A stretch of 64,000 nucleotides of DNA from Delphinus delphis. Its lineage: Eukaryota; Chordata; Mammalia; Artiodactyla; Delphinidae. The notes under the pieces are model-generated. The model searched no databases. It saw only the letters and a list, made by a program, of their open reading frames with translations, and had not been told where the DNA came from. Of the stretch, positions 34,131 through 46,480 are shown piece after piece (positions within the stretch are counted from its first letter, which is position 1; the number at the start of each line of letters is the position of its first letter). The stretch is from contig NC_082696.1 of NCBI RefSeq assembly GCF_949987515.2, forward strand, positions 34,948,431-35,012,430, in the 5' to 3' direction. The position numbers and the translations under genes are program-made.

Positions 34131-35644
34131 TATCATGAACTACCATATTTCACTGAGTTTTAACATGAACACTTTCCAATACACTTTTCATCTCTAAATT
34201 TGGGATGAATGTTATAATCAGTAGTATTTTTAGTTGTGCCATAATTTAACTGGCAACATTTTTTCTCTTTTAGTGGTACATATGTCAGTGCATCTTATGA
34301 GAGACGATATCTTAAATTTGAGGAAATATGGTACTTCTTTTGCATCTCTCCACAAATCAAGTGCTATTCACAAGTAAACACTTATAGGTGAATTAACATC
34401 TTAGAAGATAGTGAATGTGAATTAACCTTAATCAAGAGGGTCAAGTGAAAGATGGTTAGGAACAGAAGATATTATAGTATCAGTTTATAGTTTGAAGATC
34501 CTTTCTTTGCTTGCTGACCTTGCATTATCAACAAATGCTTTATATTTTTGGAGGTGGAGACAAAATGTCAGGAAAGATAGACTCCAACAGTGAAACCCTC
34601 CTCACATAGACATTAATTGGAAATCTTGTATTAAGAACAAATTATTATATGGAACCATTCATGTTAAAGGTAAATGAAGAATTTAAAAATATATCATATG
34701 TAATGAAAGTGACAAAAGAAAAAGAAAGATTGAAATAGTACACTCTTAATTTGAAAATTTGGAACTATTTGAAAAGAGATGACAACCAATGACAATCAAT
34801 AATGGTAATCAAGCATCTCTGTTCCATTATGCCCTATTATTTCTTAAAATAGAATTAATTTGAAAATTGTCAGAATTCCTGGGGTTCTTAGAGCAGTGAG
34901 CAGTGAGTTCTTGGTTGCCAAGAACTGTCTGTTCTTTTAGAATTGTTGAAAATTGTAATGTAAAGGTTGTACCTTCTTTTTGTCATTAACTTCCATCTCA
35001 TGTTGTTTATAATAATTCATTAAACTTTAAACATAATGAAAATTAATTAACTGCAGTCAAAGAAGAAATGTTAATTAACAAAATATCAGTTTTGTAAATA
35101 TTGCTTTATTCATAATTTTTCAATTTTAATGCTTTCATAATTTTAATACTCCTTTGAAACACACAGTATAAGATTTTTCTTTTTAATCTGAAATAAATTA
35201 CTTCTGTTGTAGATATTCCCAGGAAGGCATTATTTAGAGAGAAGAAAACATGACATGCCAAAAATTTTTGATACATAAGAACTTAACTTAATTAGTGTGT
35301 GACCAAAACCTCTTAAAAAACAAATCACTGAGTTTTGAGAGAAGTATAAAGAAAGAACTGATAAGAAGGAAAGAGAAAATAAGAATTTATTTTATTTGAT
35401 GTCACTCAAACTGTATTTTTTTAAAATGTGGTTTAAGTCAACCCTGGTTACTGCTAACTTGAACACTATGTATGACTAATTAGTTTTTGTTTAATAGGGA
35501 GTGAAAGTAATATTTTTTTTATAATTTTGTTGTGATTTTGGAGAGATATATATATATATATAAATGGAAGAAAGAGAAAAGGAAAGAGGAATGAAGACAT
35601 AAAATATTCTTTTTTAAGGTTACAGCATCTCTAGAAATTGGATA
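34131..35644. other. No gene recognised; (TA)n at 35545-35562
   Basis: AT-rich unassigned sequence without motif-bearing open frames. A short TATATA run is near 35545-35562. Confidence 0.4.
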
Positions 35645-35785
35645 CTATAAGTATCTTCCTTTAAATATGCATACACTGAGACTCTGAAATGTTAAGTAAT
35701 TCGTCCAAGTTCATATAGATAGAAAGAAGCATGATGAAATCAATCTCTATAACTGCAGAGCCAGGCTCTTAATCAATATGCTGTT
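35645..35785 (-). repeat. MIR fragment, antisense
   Basis: CACTGAGACTCTGAAATGTTAAGTAATTCGTCCAAGTTCATATAG and GCAGAGCCAGGCTCTTAATC match the MIR complement. Confidence 0.75.
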
Positions 35786-35879
35786 CAACAGGTATCTGCA
35801 ATGGTGGAGGGGAATGCTTGCACTAACTACCTAAAAACTCCACATCCCATTAAAGTAGCTAAATTAAAAGAATAGCCAA

Positions 35880-36231
35880 GGGCTTCCCTGGTGGTGGTGG
35901 TGCAGTGGTTAAGTATCCACCTGCCAATGAAGGGGACACGGGTTCAAGCCCTGGTCCAGGAAGATACCACATGCCTCAGAGCAACTAAGCCCGCGTGCCA
36001 CAACTACTGAGGCTGTGCTCTAGAGCCCGCGAGCCACAACTACTGAGCCCACGTGCTGCAAACAATGAAGCTCATGTGCCTAGAGCCAGTGCTCTGCAAC
36101 AAGAGAAGCCCACACACCACAACAAAGAGTAGCCCCCTGCTCACCGCAACTAGAGAAAACCCACGTGCAGCAACGAAGACCCAGCACAGCCAAAAACAAA
36201 TAAATAAAATAAACAAATTTATATATAAAAG
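35880..36231 (+). mobile_element. CHR-type SINE, long body
   Basis: Head GGGCTTCCCTGGTGGTGGTGGTGCAG carries an extra GGTGGT. B box GGTTCAAGCCC, long body and AAATAAATAAA tail. A perfect 14-bp target duplication AAAAGAATAGCCAA lies at 35866-35879 and 36232-36245. Confidence 0.95.
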
Positions 36232-36352
36232 AAAAGAATAGCCAATTGTTAATGAGGACACAAACGCACTGGAACACTCATATATGTTGGTAGGAATGTA
36301 AAACAGTACTATCATTTCGGCTATTTTGCAGTTTCTTAAAAAGATATATGTA

Positions 36353-36560
36353 GGGCTTCCCTGGTGGCGCAGTGGTTGAGAGTCCGCCTGCCGATGCAGG
36401 GGACACGGGGTCGTGCCCCGGTCTGGGAAGATCCCACATGCCGCGGAGCGGCTGGGCCCGTGAGCCATGGCCGCTGAGCCTGCGCGTCCGGAGCCTGTGC
36501 TCCGCAGCGGGAGAGGCCACAACAGTGAGAGGCCCGCGTACCGCAAAAAAAAAAAAAAAA
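36353..36560 (+). mobile_element. CHR-type SINE, short body
   Basis: Complete short copy with GGGCTTCCCTGGTGGCGCAG. The B box is altered to GGGTCGTGCCCC. Flanking repeats AAAAAGATATATGTA (36338-36352) and AAAAAGATATGTA (36561-36573) differ by a two-base indel. It lies about 120 bases after the long SINE in the same L1. Confidence 0.93.
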
Positions 36561-37254
36561 AAAAAGATATGTAAACCTCCTGTATGGTCCAGCTATTCTA
36601 CTTCTTTTTATAATGAAAGCATATATTTAAGCAAAGACTGTACACAAATGTTCATAGCAGCTTTGTCTGTAACAACCCCAAACTGGAGACAACCCAAATG
36701 TCTATCAACTGGTGAATGGATAAACAAATTGTAACAAGTCTGTATAATAGAATAGTACTCAACAGTAAACAGGAATGAGCTATTTATGTATGTACTGATA
36801 CAGATAAATCTCAAAATAATGGTTTCATCACTCCAGAAAATGCAAACTAATCAGTAGTGACAGAAATCAAATAAGTTTTTGCCTGAGGATGGGAGTGGAG
36901 AGAGGTATGAATTAAAAGGAGCACAAGGAAATTTGGGGGGTAATGGAAATGTGCATTATTTTGATCATGATGATGGTTTAACCGTTTGCACGTGTTAAAA
37001 CTCACCAAATGTGTGCATTTAACTGCATGCCACTTATAACTCAATAATGTTATAAGATTAAAAGTGCAGAGATATTTCCAGAGTCTTTGTGCAAGAATGA
37101 CAAAAAATTACTATTATAATATTTTAGGAATACATTTCTATAGGAATTATATTATGATGACCCCAAGTAGCTCTGGTTCAATTAGCAACTTATTTCTAAC
37201 AGTGCCTTCACTAGACCCACCAGGAACCTGCGGGGTATGCTTATAAGGTTTGGG

Positions 37255-37380
37255 AGCCCCCAAATATTTATTAATCACCTACAATATGCCTAGCATAATT
37301 TGGAGTCCAGGTGACACATGGCTATGATTAAAACAAGTAACTAGCTTAGCCTCAGGGAGCTCATAGTTTTTAGATAATAA
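37255..37380 (+). repeat. Old mammalian repeat, family not named
   Basis: AAATATTTATTAATCACCTACAATATGCCTAGC and CTCAGGGAGCTCATAGTTTTTAG match the usual start of the old repeat seen at 1-1365 and 29325-29720. Confidence 0.5.
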
Positions 37381-39989
37381 CAAATTGATAGCTATTGAAA
37401 TCAATTTAGTTGATTGCAAACAGCTTTTTAAAAAATGAAATAAAATAGACTACGATGGAATCGAATAGATCAGGGTGCATCACATGCAGCAGGGCAAATT
37501 ACATATGGTAAAATTCTTAGTTCTATATAGGTATATATGTCTATACTCGGTTTATATATCAACTGTACTTATATAGATGATAATAAAAAATTTAATACCA
37601 CTAGTGCTAGTAGAGGAGGCATGAATGTAGAAAATAATATAGAAAGGAATAAAACAGATCAAGCAACAGAAGTACACAGAGAAGGTACTATGTACCTTGT
37701 TTTTTTATCCCAAGGAGGAAAGAGTTGAAGAAGTTGATAAAGAAACAGATGAACAGAGTTGAAGAAGAGACTTGCATTTTTGAATATGATAGTTTATAAC
37801 AAATCAACCTTCCCACTGAAAATACCTACAAAAATGAATAAATAATCATTTTGAAATCTCTTTAAAGTCATGGAGAGCAATCAAAGCAACCTGGTTTTGG
37901 AGAGAAAGGAAACACATTGAGATGAGCCCAGCATTTACTATCGCTTTTCCCCTTCAGGTGTTTGTGGTTCAGAAGCAGTGATCCAAGAACTCAAGCCTAA
38001 AGTGGTAATTCAAACATTTCAACTGTCTCATAGGGTCAAGAACACACAGTTGGAGTTTAGGGCTATCAAGGCAGCCAGGACTTGAGAGACCAAAATTCCA
38101 GAAATAAGGGAACACAGATACATGAGTGTGACGTTATGCACTCCTATTATTTTGAGGAATTTGCTTATTTCAAAGGCCAAGACAGTCACATTGAAAGGAA
38201 CAGGTAAAAGGCTAAAAATCAGACCTGAGATTTTTCAGCCTTAACAGGTAGGAGACACAAAGAGGAGAGACCCTGGTAAACACTCCAGGCTTTCACTAAT
38301 CTATGAGGATAAAAGTCATAAAAGTAATAATCTTTGAGAAAGTAGTGACTGGCAAGGGGAGCCAAGAAGATTTTTGGAGTACTAGCAATGATAATTTCTT
38401 GACCTGGTAGTACTTACATTACCATGTTCATTTTGTAAAAATTCATAAATACATTTGTGATATGCATCCTCTTCTGTGTGTATGTTAACTTTGGAAAAAA
38501 TGGAAAAATCAGCATCTCGTCTTAAAAAGGTGAAGTATTGCTAAGGTAGTAACAAAGAAGGACATTTCACCATATCCTTTGTTTATACAAATAAGTAAAG
38601 TGTATTTGGCCTGATTTGTCATCCGGACAGGGAAAAGAGTTTGAAAAAAGATGAAAATTTAAAGAAAACTATTGTTATATTTCTCCCTATTATAGTAATT
38701 GCATTCATCTAGACAGTACCCAGTGTTGAAGAACTAACTGGAAAAAAAAAAAAAGAATGCACTAAACTGACTATACGTTTTTAGTGTTGCATTTATATAA
38801 AAGACATGAATGTCATTTAAAATAGTTGTGGAAACCAGAATAGAGAAAGGTCAGAAGATTAACACAAACACAGGAGGGAAAACTAAAGCTTTAAATGGGC
38901 CAGATCTTTGACTGGGCCAGATCTGTGTGAGAAGGCTGTATCATCCAAGAAAATTTTTTATTGCAACATATATCTTATTAGAATCCTAATTGTTTTCAGT
39001 CTCCAGCAGAGCAGTAATGGCATGACAATGTTTTTATATTTCTTAAAGCAGTCTTCTAGATTTCTCTTGGAGAGTTGTCTTTAACATTTGGTTTACTTTT
39101 GCAGTGGCAATATTTTTTCCATTGTTTTGCATGCTAAAACAGCAATTGATTAGTACAGAAGCCTTGAGCCAAGTTCTGCCCTAGGATATGTATGTGACCC
39201 CCACTAACTTCAAATAGAGTTGCACGCACACATCCTGGAGTGGAATTTGGCTTTCTTCCATGGTAATCAATGAGAGTCATTGAAATAGATGGGAACCATG
39301 CTTGGATAACTGACAGCTAAATTTGGTCCTTAGGAATTGAAACTCATCTGAACATTTTCTTTGGAAAAAAATAATTAAAGTCTAAGAATTATAATAAATC
39401 ATAATTTCTAGAATCGAGTAGTTTTATCAACCAGTTGAAATCTTACAGTATGTATCTATAAAAGCACTCTAATGATAGAAAGTAAGATTGTGATATATTT
39501 GCCATATAATCCTTTGTTCATATAATAATGATTGAAATAAGAAAATAAGGAGACAGGTGATTTTATAAAAAGCACATTAATTGTTGTAAGAGGAAATGCT
39601 ACTTTTTAAAGTTTTAAAAACTCTAGAGAACATCTTTATATATAATAATATCTATTTATTGGACTCCTAGAAGCTTGTGATTGAAAAAGAAATAATTTTT
39701 TGGAGTCAAGTTTATAAAGCTGTTTCACAAAATGAATAAAAAAGATAAGCTAACTTCCATTCTCATTCTGCTGCACTAATGTCACCTGAGGGAAAGCTAG
39801 CGCTCTGTCTCCAGGGAGTACATAGTTGTCTGTGGTGTTTGTATACTTAGGGACATTCTGAAAATGATACTGTGAGGAATTGACTCTCTCTTGATTTGGA
39901 CTTATTTCATTAACATACCATCTCTTGTAGACAAGGGCAATATCTTTCTGAAGGTAGCAGTTTATTTTCCTGGCCCAGATTTAAAAGGA
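37381..39989. other. No gene recognised
   Basis: About 2.6 kb of AT-rich sequence without named repeats or convincing open frames. A short poly(A) run at 38742-38754 has no recognisable element upstream. Confidence 0.4.
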
Positions 39990-40660
39990 TTTTTTCTCAA
40001 ATTTTCATTATGAAAAATTTCAAACTTTCAAAAAAATATGAAAGAATATACAATATACTCCTATAACCTCCCTCTTATTCTACGATATTCTATATTTCCT
40101 CACTCTCTCTCTCTCCCTTTCCTTCTACACTCTGTCCTTCCTTCTTTTCTTCCTTCCTATCCCATCTTCCTCTCCTTCTTCTTTTCCTGGTTTTTTTTTC
40201 TGTTAATTCTCTGATGAACCATTTGAAAATAAAATGTAGACATTGAGATATCACCCCTAAATATTTCAGCATCACTTCCTAAGAATAAGGATTTTCTCCT
40301 ACATAACCACATTATTATTATGACATCTACAGAAGTCATTAATTCTCTCATAATATTAATTCTCTAATATCATCTATAACCAGTCAATATTCAATTTTTC
40401 CCAACTGCCCCCAAAATGTCTGATGGCTATTTTCAGAACCAGTAGTCAGTCAATATTCATATGGTGCTTTTGGCTATTATGTCTCTAACATACAGTTATC
40501 TTCCCTATGATATTGACTTTTTGAAGAGACCAGGTCAGTTGTCCCATAAAACATCTACCTTCCTGAATTGGTTTAAATATGTCCTTGTAGTATAATTAAC
40601 TTATTCTTCCACACTCTGTATTTTCTGTAAACTGGTAAATGTCAGATATATAATTACAAA
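39990..40660 (-). mobile_element. Old L1 3' UTR, antisense
   Basis: The plus strand follows the complement of an old L1ME-type 3' region: CCTAAATATTTCAGCATCAC (about 40256), ACATAACCACATTATTATTATG, TAATATCATCTATAACCAGTC (about 40364), GACCAGGTCAGTTGTCCC and GTATTTTCTGTAAACTGGTA (about 40618). It includes a CT-rich tract at 40095-40200. Confidence 0.75.
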
Positions 40661-41070
40661 ATTTTAATGAATTATTGGTTTAATCTGTGGGCTGCAATAG
40701 TAAAACAATCTGTAACATATAACAGTAACACTGTTTTCCACTTATGTCACAGAGTCTAAGTATTCAAGCTCTGCTTACCTTTCTCTTTTCAGGGGTACAT
40801 CAACATGGTATTGATGGCATACTTATAGATTGGATTGCATGGGTTAAGGACCATGTATTATTTGTATTTGCCTAATATACCATTCCCACTCTTCTGGTGA
40901 TAGTTATGCCCTTCCTCTGGGAAACTGACTTTCCTCTATACCATGTATTTCTGATAGACCAGCCAATCAGAGAACTCCATTCCAACACCATCCTTAAACC
41001 TTAGCCCATGATTTAAGTTAGACCAAATAATTTTCTCTCCTGAGAAAGACAGGAGGATATAATAAATACT

Positions 41071-41270
41071 TCAGTGTTTGAGGACCATATGGCCTCTGTC
41101 ACAGCTACTCAACTCTGCCCTTATAGTGCAAAAGCAGCCATAAACAATGCTTAAATGAATGGGTGTGTCTATGTTCCAATAAAACTTTATTGACCAAAAA
41201 AAAACTTTACAAGAAAGGCAGAGTTCTTGGTGTTGACCCATGGACAGTAGTTTGCTGTTCTGGAGAGGCA
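41071..41270 (-). mobile_element. Non-autonomous hAT-like DNA transposon relic
   Basis: CATATGGCCTCTGTCACAGCTACTCAACTCTG, AAAGCAGCCATAAACAATGC, GTTCCAATAAAACTTTATTG and GACAGTAGTTTGCTG match a common mammalian hAT-derived MER family, which I recognise by wording but do not name. Strand is arbitrary for such a near-symmetric element. Confidence 0.7.
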
Positions 41271-41759
41271 ATCCATGAACAGCTGAGCTTGAAATTTTCC
41301 CGGATCAACAAGAACTAGCTGTTCAAATCCTACCTCTACTTTAAAAACAAAACTCAGCTTTATTGAGATATAATTGACATACAAAATTGTTAAAATATTC
41401 ATAGTGTACCTCCTGGTCATACATGTGCACATTGTGAACAGATTCCCCTCTTCTAGTTAATTAACACATCCATTACCTCACATATTTTTTTAAATTTTTT
41501 TGATGAAAACATTTGTTTTACTCTCAGCAAATTTCAATTATACAATACAGTTTATGAACTATAGTCACTATGTTTTACATTAGATATTCAGATCTTATTC
41601 CTCTTATAATTGAAAACTTTTACCATTTTACCAAACTCTTCCCATATCCCCCAATCTCCAGCCCCTGGCAATCAGTTTTCTACTCTCTCTCTCTATGAAT
41701 TTGACACGTTTTATGGTTTTGTTTTGTTTTTGAGATTCCACATAAATGATACTACAAAG

Positions 41760-41823
41760 TGTTTGAAGTATTTGTCTTTCTGTCTTTCTCTGTCTGAAAA
41801 ATGTTTGAAGTATTTGTCTTTCT
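41760..41823. repeat. 22-bp direct repeat with 42-bp period in L1 3' UTR
   Basis: TGTTTGAAGTATTTGTCTTT plus CT occurs at 41760-41781 and 41802-41823, separated by a CT-rich spacer. A local duplication in the antisense L1. Confidence 0.95.
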
Positions 41824-42213
41824 CTGGCTTATTTCACTTAGAATAATGCCCTCAGGGTCCATCCATACTGTTGCAAATGGCAGGATTTCCTTCTGTCTCA
41901 TGGCTGAATAACATTACATTGCTTATATAAACTACATCTTTATCCATCCATCTTTTGACAGACACTCAGGTTATTTCCATAACTTAGCTATTGTGAATAA
42001 TGCTGCAGTGAACGTGGGAGTGCAGATATCTATTCAATATCCTGTTTTCATTTCCTTTGTATATGTAACCAGAAGTATGGTAGTTTTATTTAAAATTTTT
42101 GAAGAACCTCCATACTGTTTTCCATAATGGCAGCACCAATTTATATTCCTACCAATAGTGTGTAGTGGTTCCCTTTTCTCCACATCCTAGTCAACACTTG
42201 TCACTTGTCTTTT

Positions 42214-42335
42214 TTTTTGCGGTATGCGGGCCCAGCCACTCCACGGCATGTGGGATCTTCCCGGACCGGGGCACGAACCCGTGTCCCCTGCATCGCCAGG
42301 CAGACTCTCAACCACTGCGCCACCAGAGGGAAGCC
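42214..42335 (-). mobile_element. CHR-type SINE, short body, antisense, internally deleted
   Basis: The plus strand has poly(T), GCGGTATGCGGGCCCAGCC, then GGGATCTTCCCGGACCGGGG and GCGCCACCAGAGGGAAGCC. About 75-80 bases of the GC-rich body are missing at the GCGGG/CCCAGC junction. A perfect 15-bp target duplication TGTCACTTGTCTTTT lies at 42199-42213 and 42336-42350. Both ends are intact, so the loss is internal. Confidence 0.94.
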
Positions 42336-43112
42336 TGTCACTTGTCTTTTGATGGTAGCTATTCTAACAGGTGTGAGGTGATATCTCATTGTAGTTTTGA
42401 TTTGCATTTTCCTGATGATTAGTGATGTTGAACACATTTGCATGTACCTGTTGGTCACTTGCAATGTCTTCTTTAGAAAAATGTCTATTAAATTCCTCTG
42501 CCCATTTTTTAATCTGATTGTTTTTTACTATTGAGTTGTATGAATTATTTATACATTTTGAGTATTAACTACTTATTAGATATGTGGTTTGCAAATATTT
42601 TTAATCCCGTAATTGTCTTTTCATTTCATTGGTGATTTCCTCTGCTGTGCAGAAGATTTTTAGTTCGATGTAGTCCCACTTGTTTATTTTTGCTTTTGTT
42701 GCTTTTGCTTTCGGAGTCAAATCCAAAAAAAAAAAAAAAAAAAATCATTGCCAAAACTGATGTCAAGGAGCTCACACTCTATGCTCTCTTCTGAGAGTTT
42801 TATGGTTTCAGGTCTTATGTGCAAGTCTTTATCCATTTTGAGTTGATTTTTGTGCATGGGGTAAGATAAGGGTCCACTTTCATTCGTTTGCATGTAGCTG
42901 TCCAGTTTTCCTCACACCATTTATTTAAGAGACTGTGTTTTCCCCATTGTATATTCTTGCCTCCTGTGTCATAGAATAATTGACCATATAAGTGTGGGTT
43001 CATTTCTTGGCTCTCTATTCTGTTTCATTGATCTATGTGTTTGTTTTTATGCCCATACCATATTATTTTGATTGCCATAGCTTTGTAACAGGGTTTGAAA
43101 TCAGGAAGTCTG

Positions 43113-43730
43113 ATGCCTTCAGCAATTCCACTCCTGGATATATATCCAAAAAACCCAAAAATACTTATTTGAAAAGATGCATGCACACCAATGTTGATAG
43201 CAGCATTTTTTGCAGTTGCCAAGATATTGAAGCAACCCAAGTGTCCATCAACAGATGAATGAATAAAGAAGATGTGGCATATATACATAATGGAATACTA
43301 CTCAACCATAAAAAAAGAATGAAATATTTCCATTTGTAGCAACATGGATGGACTTAGTAAAATAAATCAGAGAAAGACAAATACTGTATGATATCACTTA
43401 TATGTGGAATCTAAAAAATACAACAAACCAATGAATATAACAAAAAAGAAGCAGACTCACAGATATAGAGAACAAACTAGTGGTTACCAGTGGGGAGAGG
43501 GAAGGGGAAGGGGAAAAATATGTGTAGGGGAATAAGAGGTATAAACTATTAGGTATAAAATAAGTTACAAGGATATATTGTACAACATGGGGAATATAGC
43601 AAATATTTTATAGTAGCTATAAATGGAGTATAACCTTTAAAAATTGTGAATCACTATGTTGTATGCCTGTAACATAAAATATTATACATCAACTATACTT
43701 CAATTAAAAATAAAAATATTATATTTTCCT
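43113..43730 (+). mobile_element. L1 3' end, sense, abutting an antisense L1
   Basis: CAGCAATTCCACTCCTGGATATATATCC, GTGTCCATCAACAGATGAATG, TAATGGAATACTACTCAACC, GGAATCTAAAAAATACAACAAACC and the 3' end near ATACTTCAATTAAAAATAAAAA give a clear sense L1. Its 5' edge meets the antisense L1 without any spacer. Confidence 0.88.
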
Positions 43731-43734
43731 AGTG

Positions 43735-44680
43735 AATTGACACTTTTCTTAGCATGCAATGTCTTCTGCATCTCTAGTAATTCTTCTTCCCCTATAGCCT
43801 ACTTTCTCTCAGATTAGTATAGCTACTAGAGCTTCTTCTTCATTAGTATTTGCATATGTGCTTTTCTATCCTTTTTACTTTCAACCTTTTCTTATATTAT
43901 TATAAGCATCATTTATTCCTGTTATTATTATTCAATCCAACAATGTTTATCTTTAAAATGGAGTGTTTATTCCATTTAAGTTAACATAATTACTCGTATA
44001 TTTGAGTATCCAATCATCTTACTATTTTCTATTTTCTTCTTAGTTTCTCCCTTTTTATTTCTTATCTTCCCTTAGATTAATAAAGAGTCTTCTATTATTA
44101 TAACTTCCCATCCCCTTGTTAATTATAGTTGATTTTATTATTCTTTTAGTAGTTATACTAGAAACTAGAAAATGTAAAAATCTACCTTTAATTAGTACTT
44201 CTGTCATTTTCCAGGCACCTCTCATCTTTTGTGTTATTGATGTTATGTATTTAGTTTTACATATATTTTCCATCTCACACAGTAATATTATTATTATAAT
44301 TATTTACATGGTTGTTGTTGTTTTAAATCATCAATATTCATTTTGATTTATTCTCCATATTTACCCTTTTCTAACTTCTAATTTTTTTTTTGTTTTCAGA
44401 TGCTTTCATCTGCAATATTTTCTCTTCTGACTGAAAAACTATCTTTAGTATTTCTCTTACTGTGTGTCAGCTGGCGATCAATTCTCTCAGTTTTTGTTTG
44501 TCTGATTTATCTTTATTTCGCCCTCATTTTTAAAAGAATATTTTAACTGGATGAAATCATTTTACTTCAACATTTTAAGATGTAATTATATTGGTGTCTG
44601 ACTTCTATTCTGTGATTCCAGTTACAGCAGATCATTTTACAATATCTCATGTGTCTCTTGTGTTCTGTTATGGAGGACAG
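43735..44680 (-). mobile_element. Old L1 5' ORF2 region relic, antisense
   Basis: The plus strand shows complement landmarks of the L1 endonuclease region and upstream: CAGATTAGTATAGCTACTAGAGC (43811), CTTTTTACTTTCAACC (43871) and ATTCTCTCAGTTTTTGTTTGTCTG (about 44480). It could be the far part of the L1 at 41335-43112, with the intervening part lost. Confidence 0.65.
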
Positions 44681-46309
44681 GGAAGCAGAGTTCAGTGAGG
44701 GTTTTGACCAATCTTTATAATCATTCTTGGGAGAATGGATCATCTAAGAACAACTTCTCATAGTAAGAAATCATAGTATGAAGATAGAATATATATTTTA
44801 AATGTGGAAATGTTTCAATCAAAGGAATCTATAATTCATGGAATTTGGGGAATACAGAGGAAAATCTTTCTTGGCCAAGTAGTTGTCTAACATTTGAGTA
44901 TACTCTGTACCTCCACCCCCTTTACTCACTCAGAATGTTTCCCCACAGGTAGCGTAGACTAGAGTGAAATAGATGGACTCAACATTGTGTAGTAGTATCT
45001 ACCCTCATATACCATCCTTATTTTTCAAGTGGTTCTATATTTTCTCCATGATAAAAAAAAATAATAATAAAGGAAGAAAGGAAGCAGGCCATAGTAAACA
45101 AAGTTATTTTTTAACATAATGCACTTTAAATTTTCAAAGCTTTAATCCTATACATAATTTCTAAGACTTTTTCTTTTAATTCAGATTCCCTTAATTTTGA
45201 TGCTAAGCAAGAACACTCTAGTCTTGTGTTCTTAATTCATAGATCAAAAAAGAAATATATAACTTCTGTTTATTACAGTATTAGTTTTCACCTAACACCT
45301 CAATCAAAGAAACCTTATTTAGTTCCAAATGGCTATTTTCCTAGCTATAAATACATGTTTTGTAAACGCATCCTTGTCCAGGCCTTTGTTGCCTGAACAC
45401 ATAAATGGCTGCTGCAGACAGTGCTATAAAAGAATTAGAGCCTGGGGCTGGCAATTACAGTATAGGACAATCTTGTTATTTATTTATTTATTTAATGCCT
45501 TGAGAATTATTTCAACTTCTTTTTGCAGCTATAAGATTGGTTAAATGTATAGAAAAAGAGATCTTGTAACTCAAAGGATTTGGGATCTTAAACTTTTGTA
45601 TTTGATTACATTTGAATGCAATTACGGAAACTTGTAATGTAATATTTTCTTTCTACTGGATGAAAATTACAGATATGTAATATGGGTTTACTTACCTGAT
45701 TGCACATTAACTCTAATACTTTCAGATAGCCTGCGGCATGGGCAAAAATAAAAAGGCTGTGTTGTTTGGCTTGGAACGAAGTCAGGTATATCATTGGTTA
45801 AACAATCTGCCTGTTTCCTGCAAAGATGCAGCTTTAATGTAGAAATGGTGCAATATGTATGGTTTGCTTCAAAAGAGAGAGAGAGACCGTCTTAATATCA
45901 GAGCAAGGAAGAAATAATCCATAATAAATTTGCAGTTCCCAGATGTTGTAAGTAAATTTTTGATTTGTAAAGATTTTTCTTCACCAAAGCCCAAGTATTA
46001 CATGATTAGATAATATGAAAAGCCAAGCCTTTGACCTTTTCGGCTAAACTTACAAACTTGAAGATTTCCCAAAGAATGGAAAACCCTCAACTCATTATGG
46101 AAAAGGGAAATCCAGAAATTGAATAGTTCTAAAATTATCTCCAGGACCAAAATTTAGAAACCTTAGAATTTAGGGACTTAGGAAGTTCTCCTGGTGGTAA
46201 AAACAAGCTGTAGTAATTACAGTATTAAATCAAGTAAGAGAAGAAATAATATCTGGGCATGGAAAACACTTAAATGTACTTATGTGGCATAGGAAAAAAA
46301 TGTATTGGT
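44681..46309. other. No gene recognised; (TTTA)n at about 45476-45496
   Basis: Unassigned, low in repeats. The block 45300-45550 lacks repeat wording and holds a short 71-codon open frame without motif. A TATTTATTTATTTA run is inside it. Confidence 0.4.
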
Positions 46310-46480
46310 ATTTACTGTATACAAAGAACTGGGTTAAGTTTTCTGGGGATTAAGATTTGAGGGACAAATGTGGCTTCTGTCTTCGAGGTGTCACAGTCTG
46401 GAGGAGAAAACATGTACATAAATAATGTCCACAGAGGAGACGGTGATGAATACTGCAACAAAAAGACCAACCATCAGCAA
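46310..46480 (+). repeat. Old mammalian repeat, family not named
   Basis: GTTTTCTGGGGATTAAGATTTGAGG and GAGGTGTCACAGTCTGGAGGAG match the start of the same old repeat seen at 29325 and 37255. Confidence 0.45.

Larger units (their letters stand above)
35830..37062 (+). mobile_element. L1 relic, sense, carrying two SINEs
   Basis: The L1 text starts around AAAGTAGCTAAATTAAAAGAATAG, resumes after the first SINE with GGACACAAACGCACTGGAAC, and after the second with CCTCCTGTATGGTCCAGC. It goes on to AACCCAAATGTCTATCAAC, ATAGAATAGTACTCAAC and the 3' UTR (AACTCACCAAATGTGTGC). Reading across the two SINEs gives continuous L1 order, so both are later insertions. Confidence 0.85.
41335..43112 (-). mobile_element. 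L1 relic, antisense, with own 3' end
   Basis: The plus strand begins with the L1 tail complement CTCAGCTTTATTGAGATATAATTGACATAC. It continues through CTCCATACTGTTTTCCATAATGG, TTTGATTTGCATTTTCCTG, TGTAGCTGTCCAGTTTTCCTC (about 42894) and GTATATTCTTGCCTCCTGTG, and ends abruptly in ORF2 at GGAAGTCTGATGCC. A poly(A) of 20 (42726-42745) and a truncated SINE (42214-42335) lie inside. Confidence 0.88.

Noticed and set aside
41335..43730. Twin-primed (5'-inverted) single L1 insertion
   Set aside because: Both orientations contain the same 3' part of L1, whereas twin priming gives non-overlapping parts.
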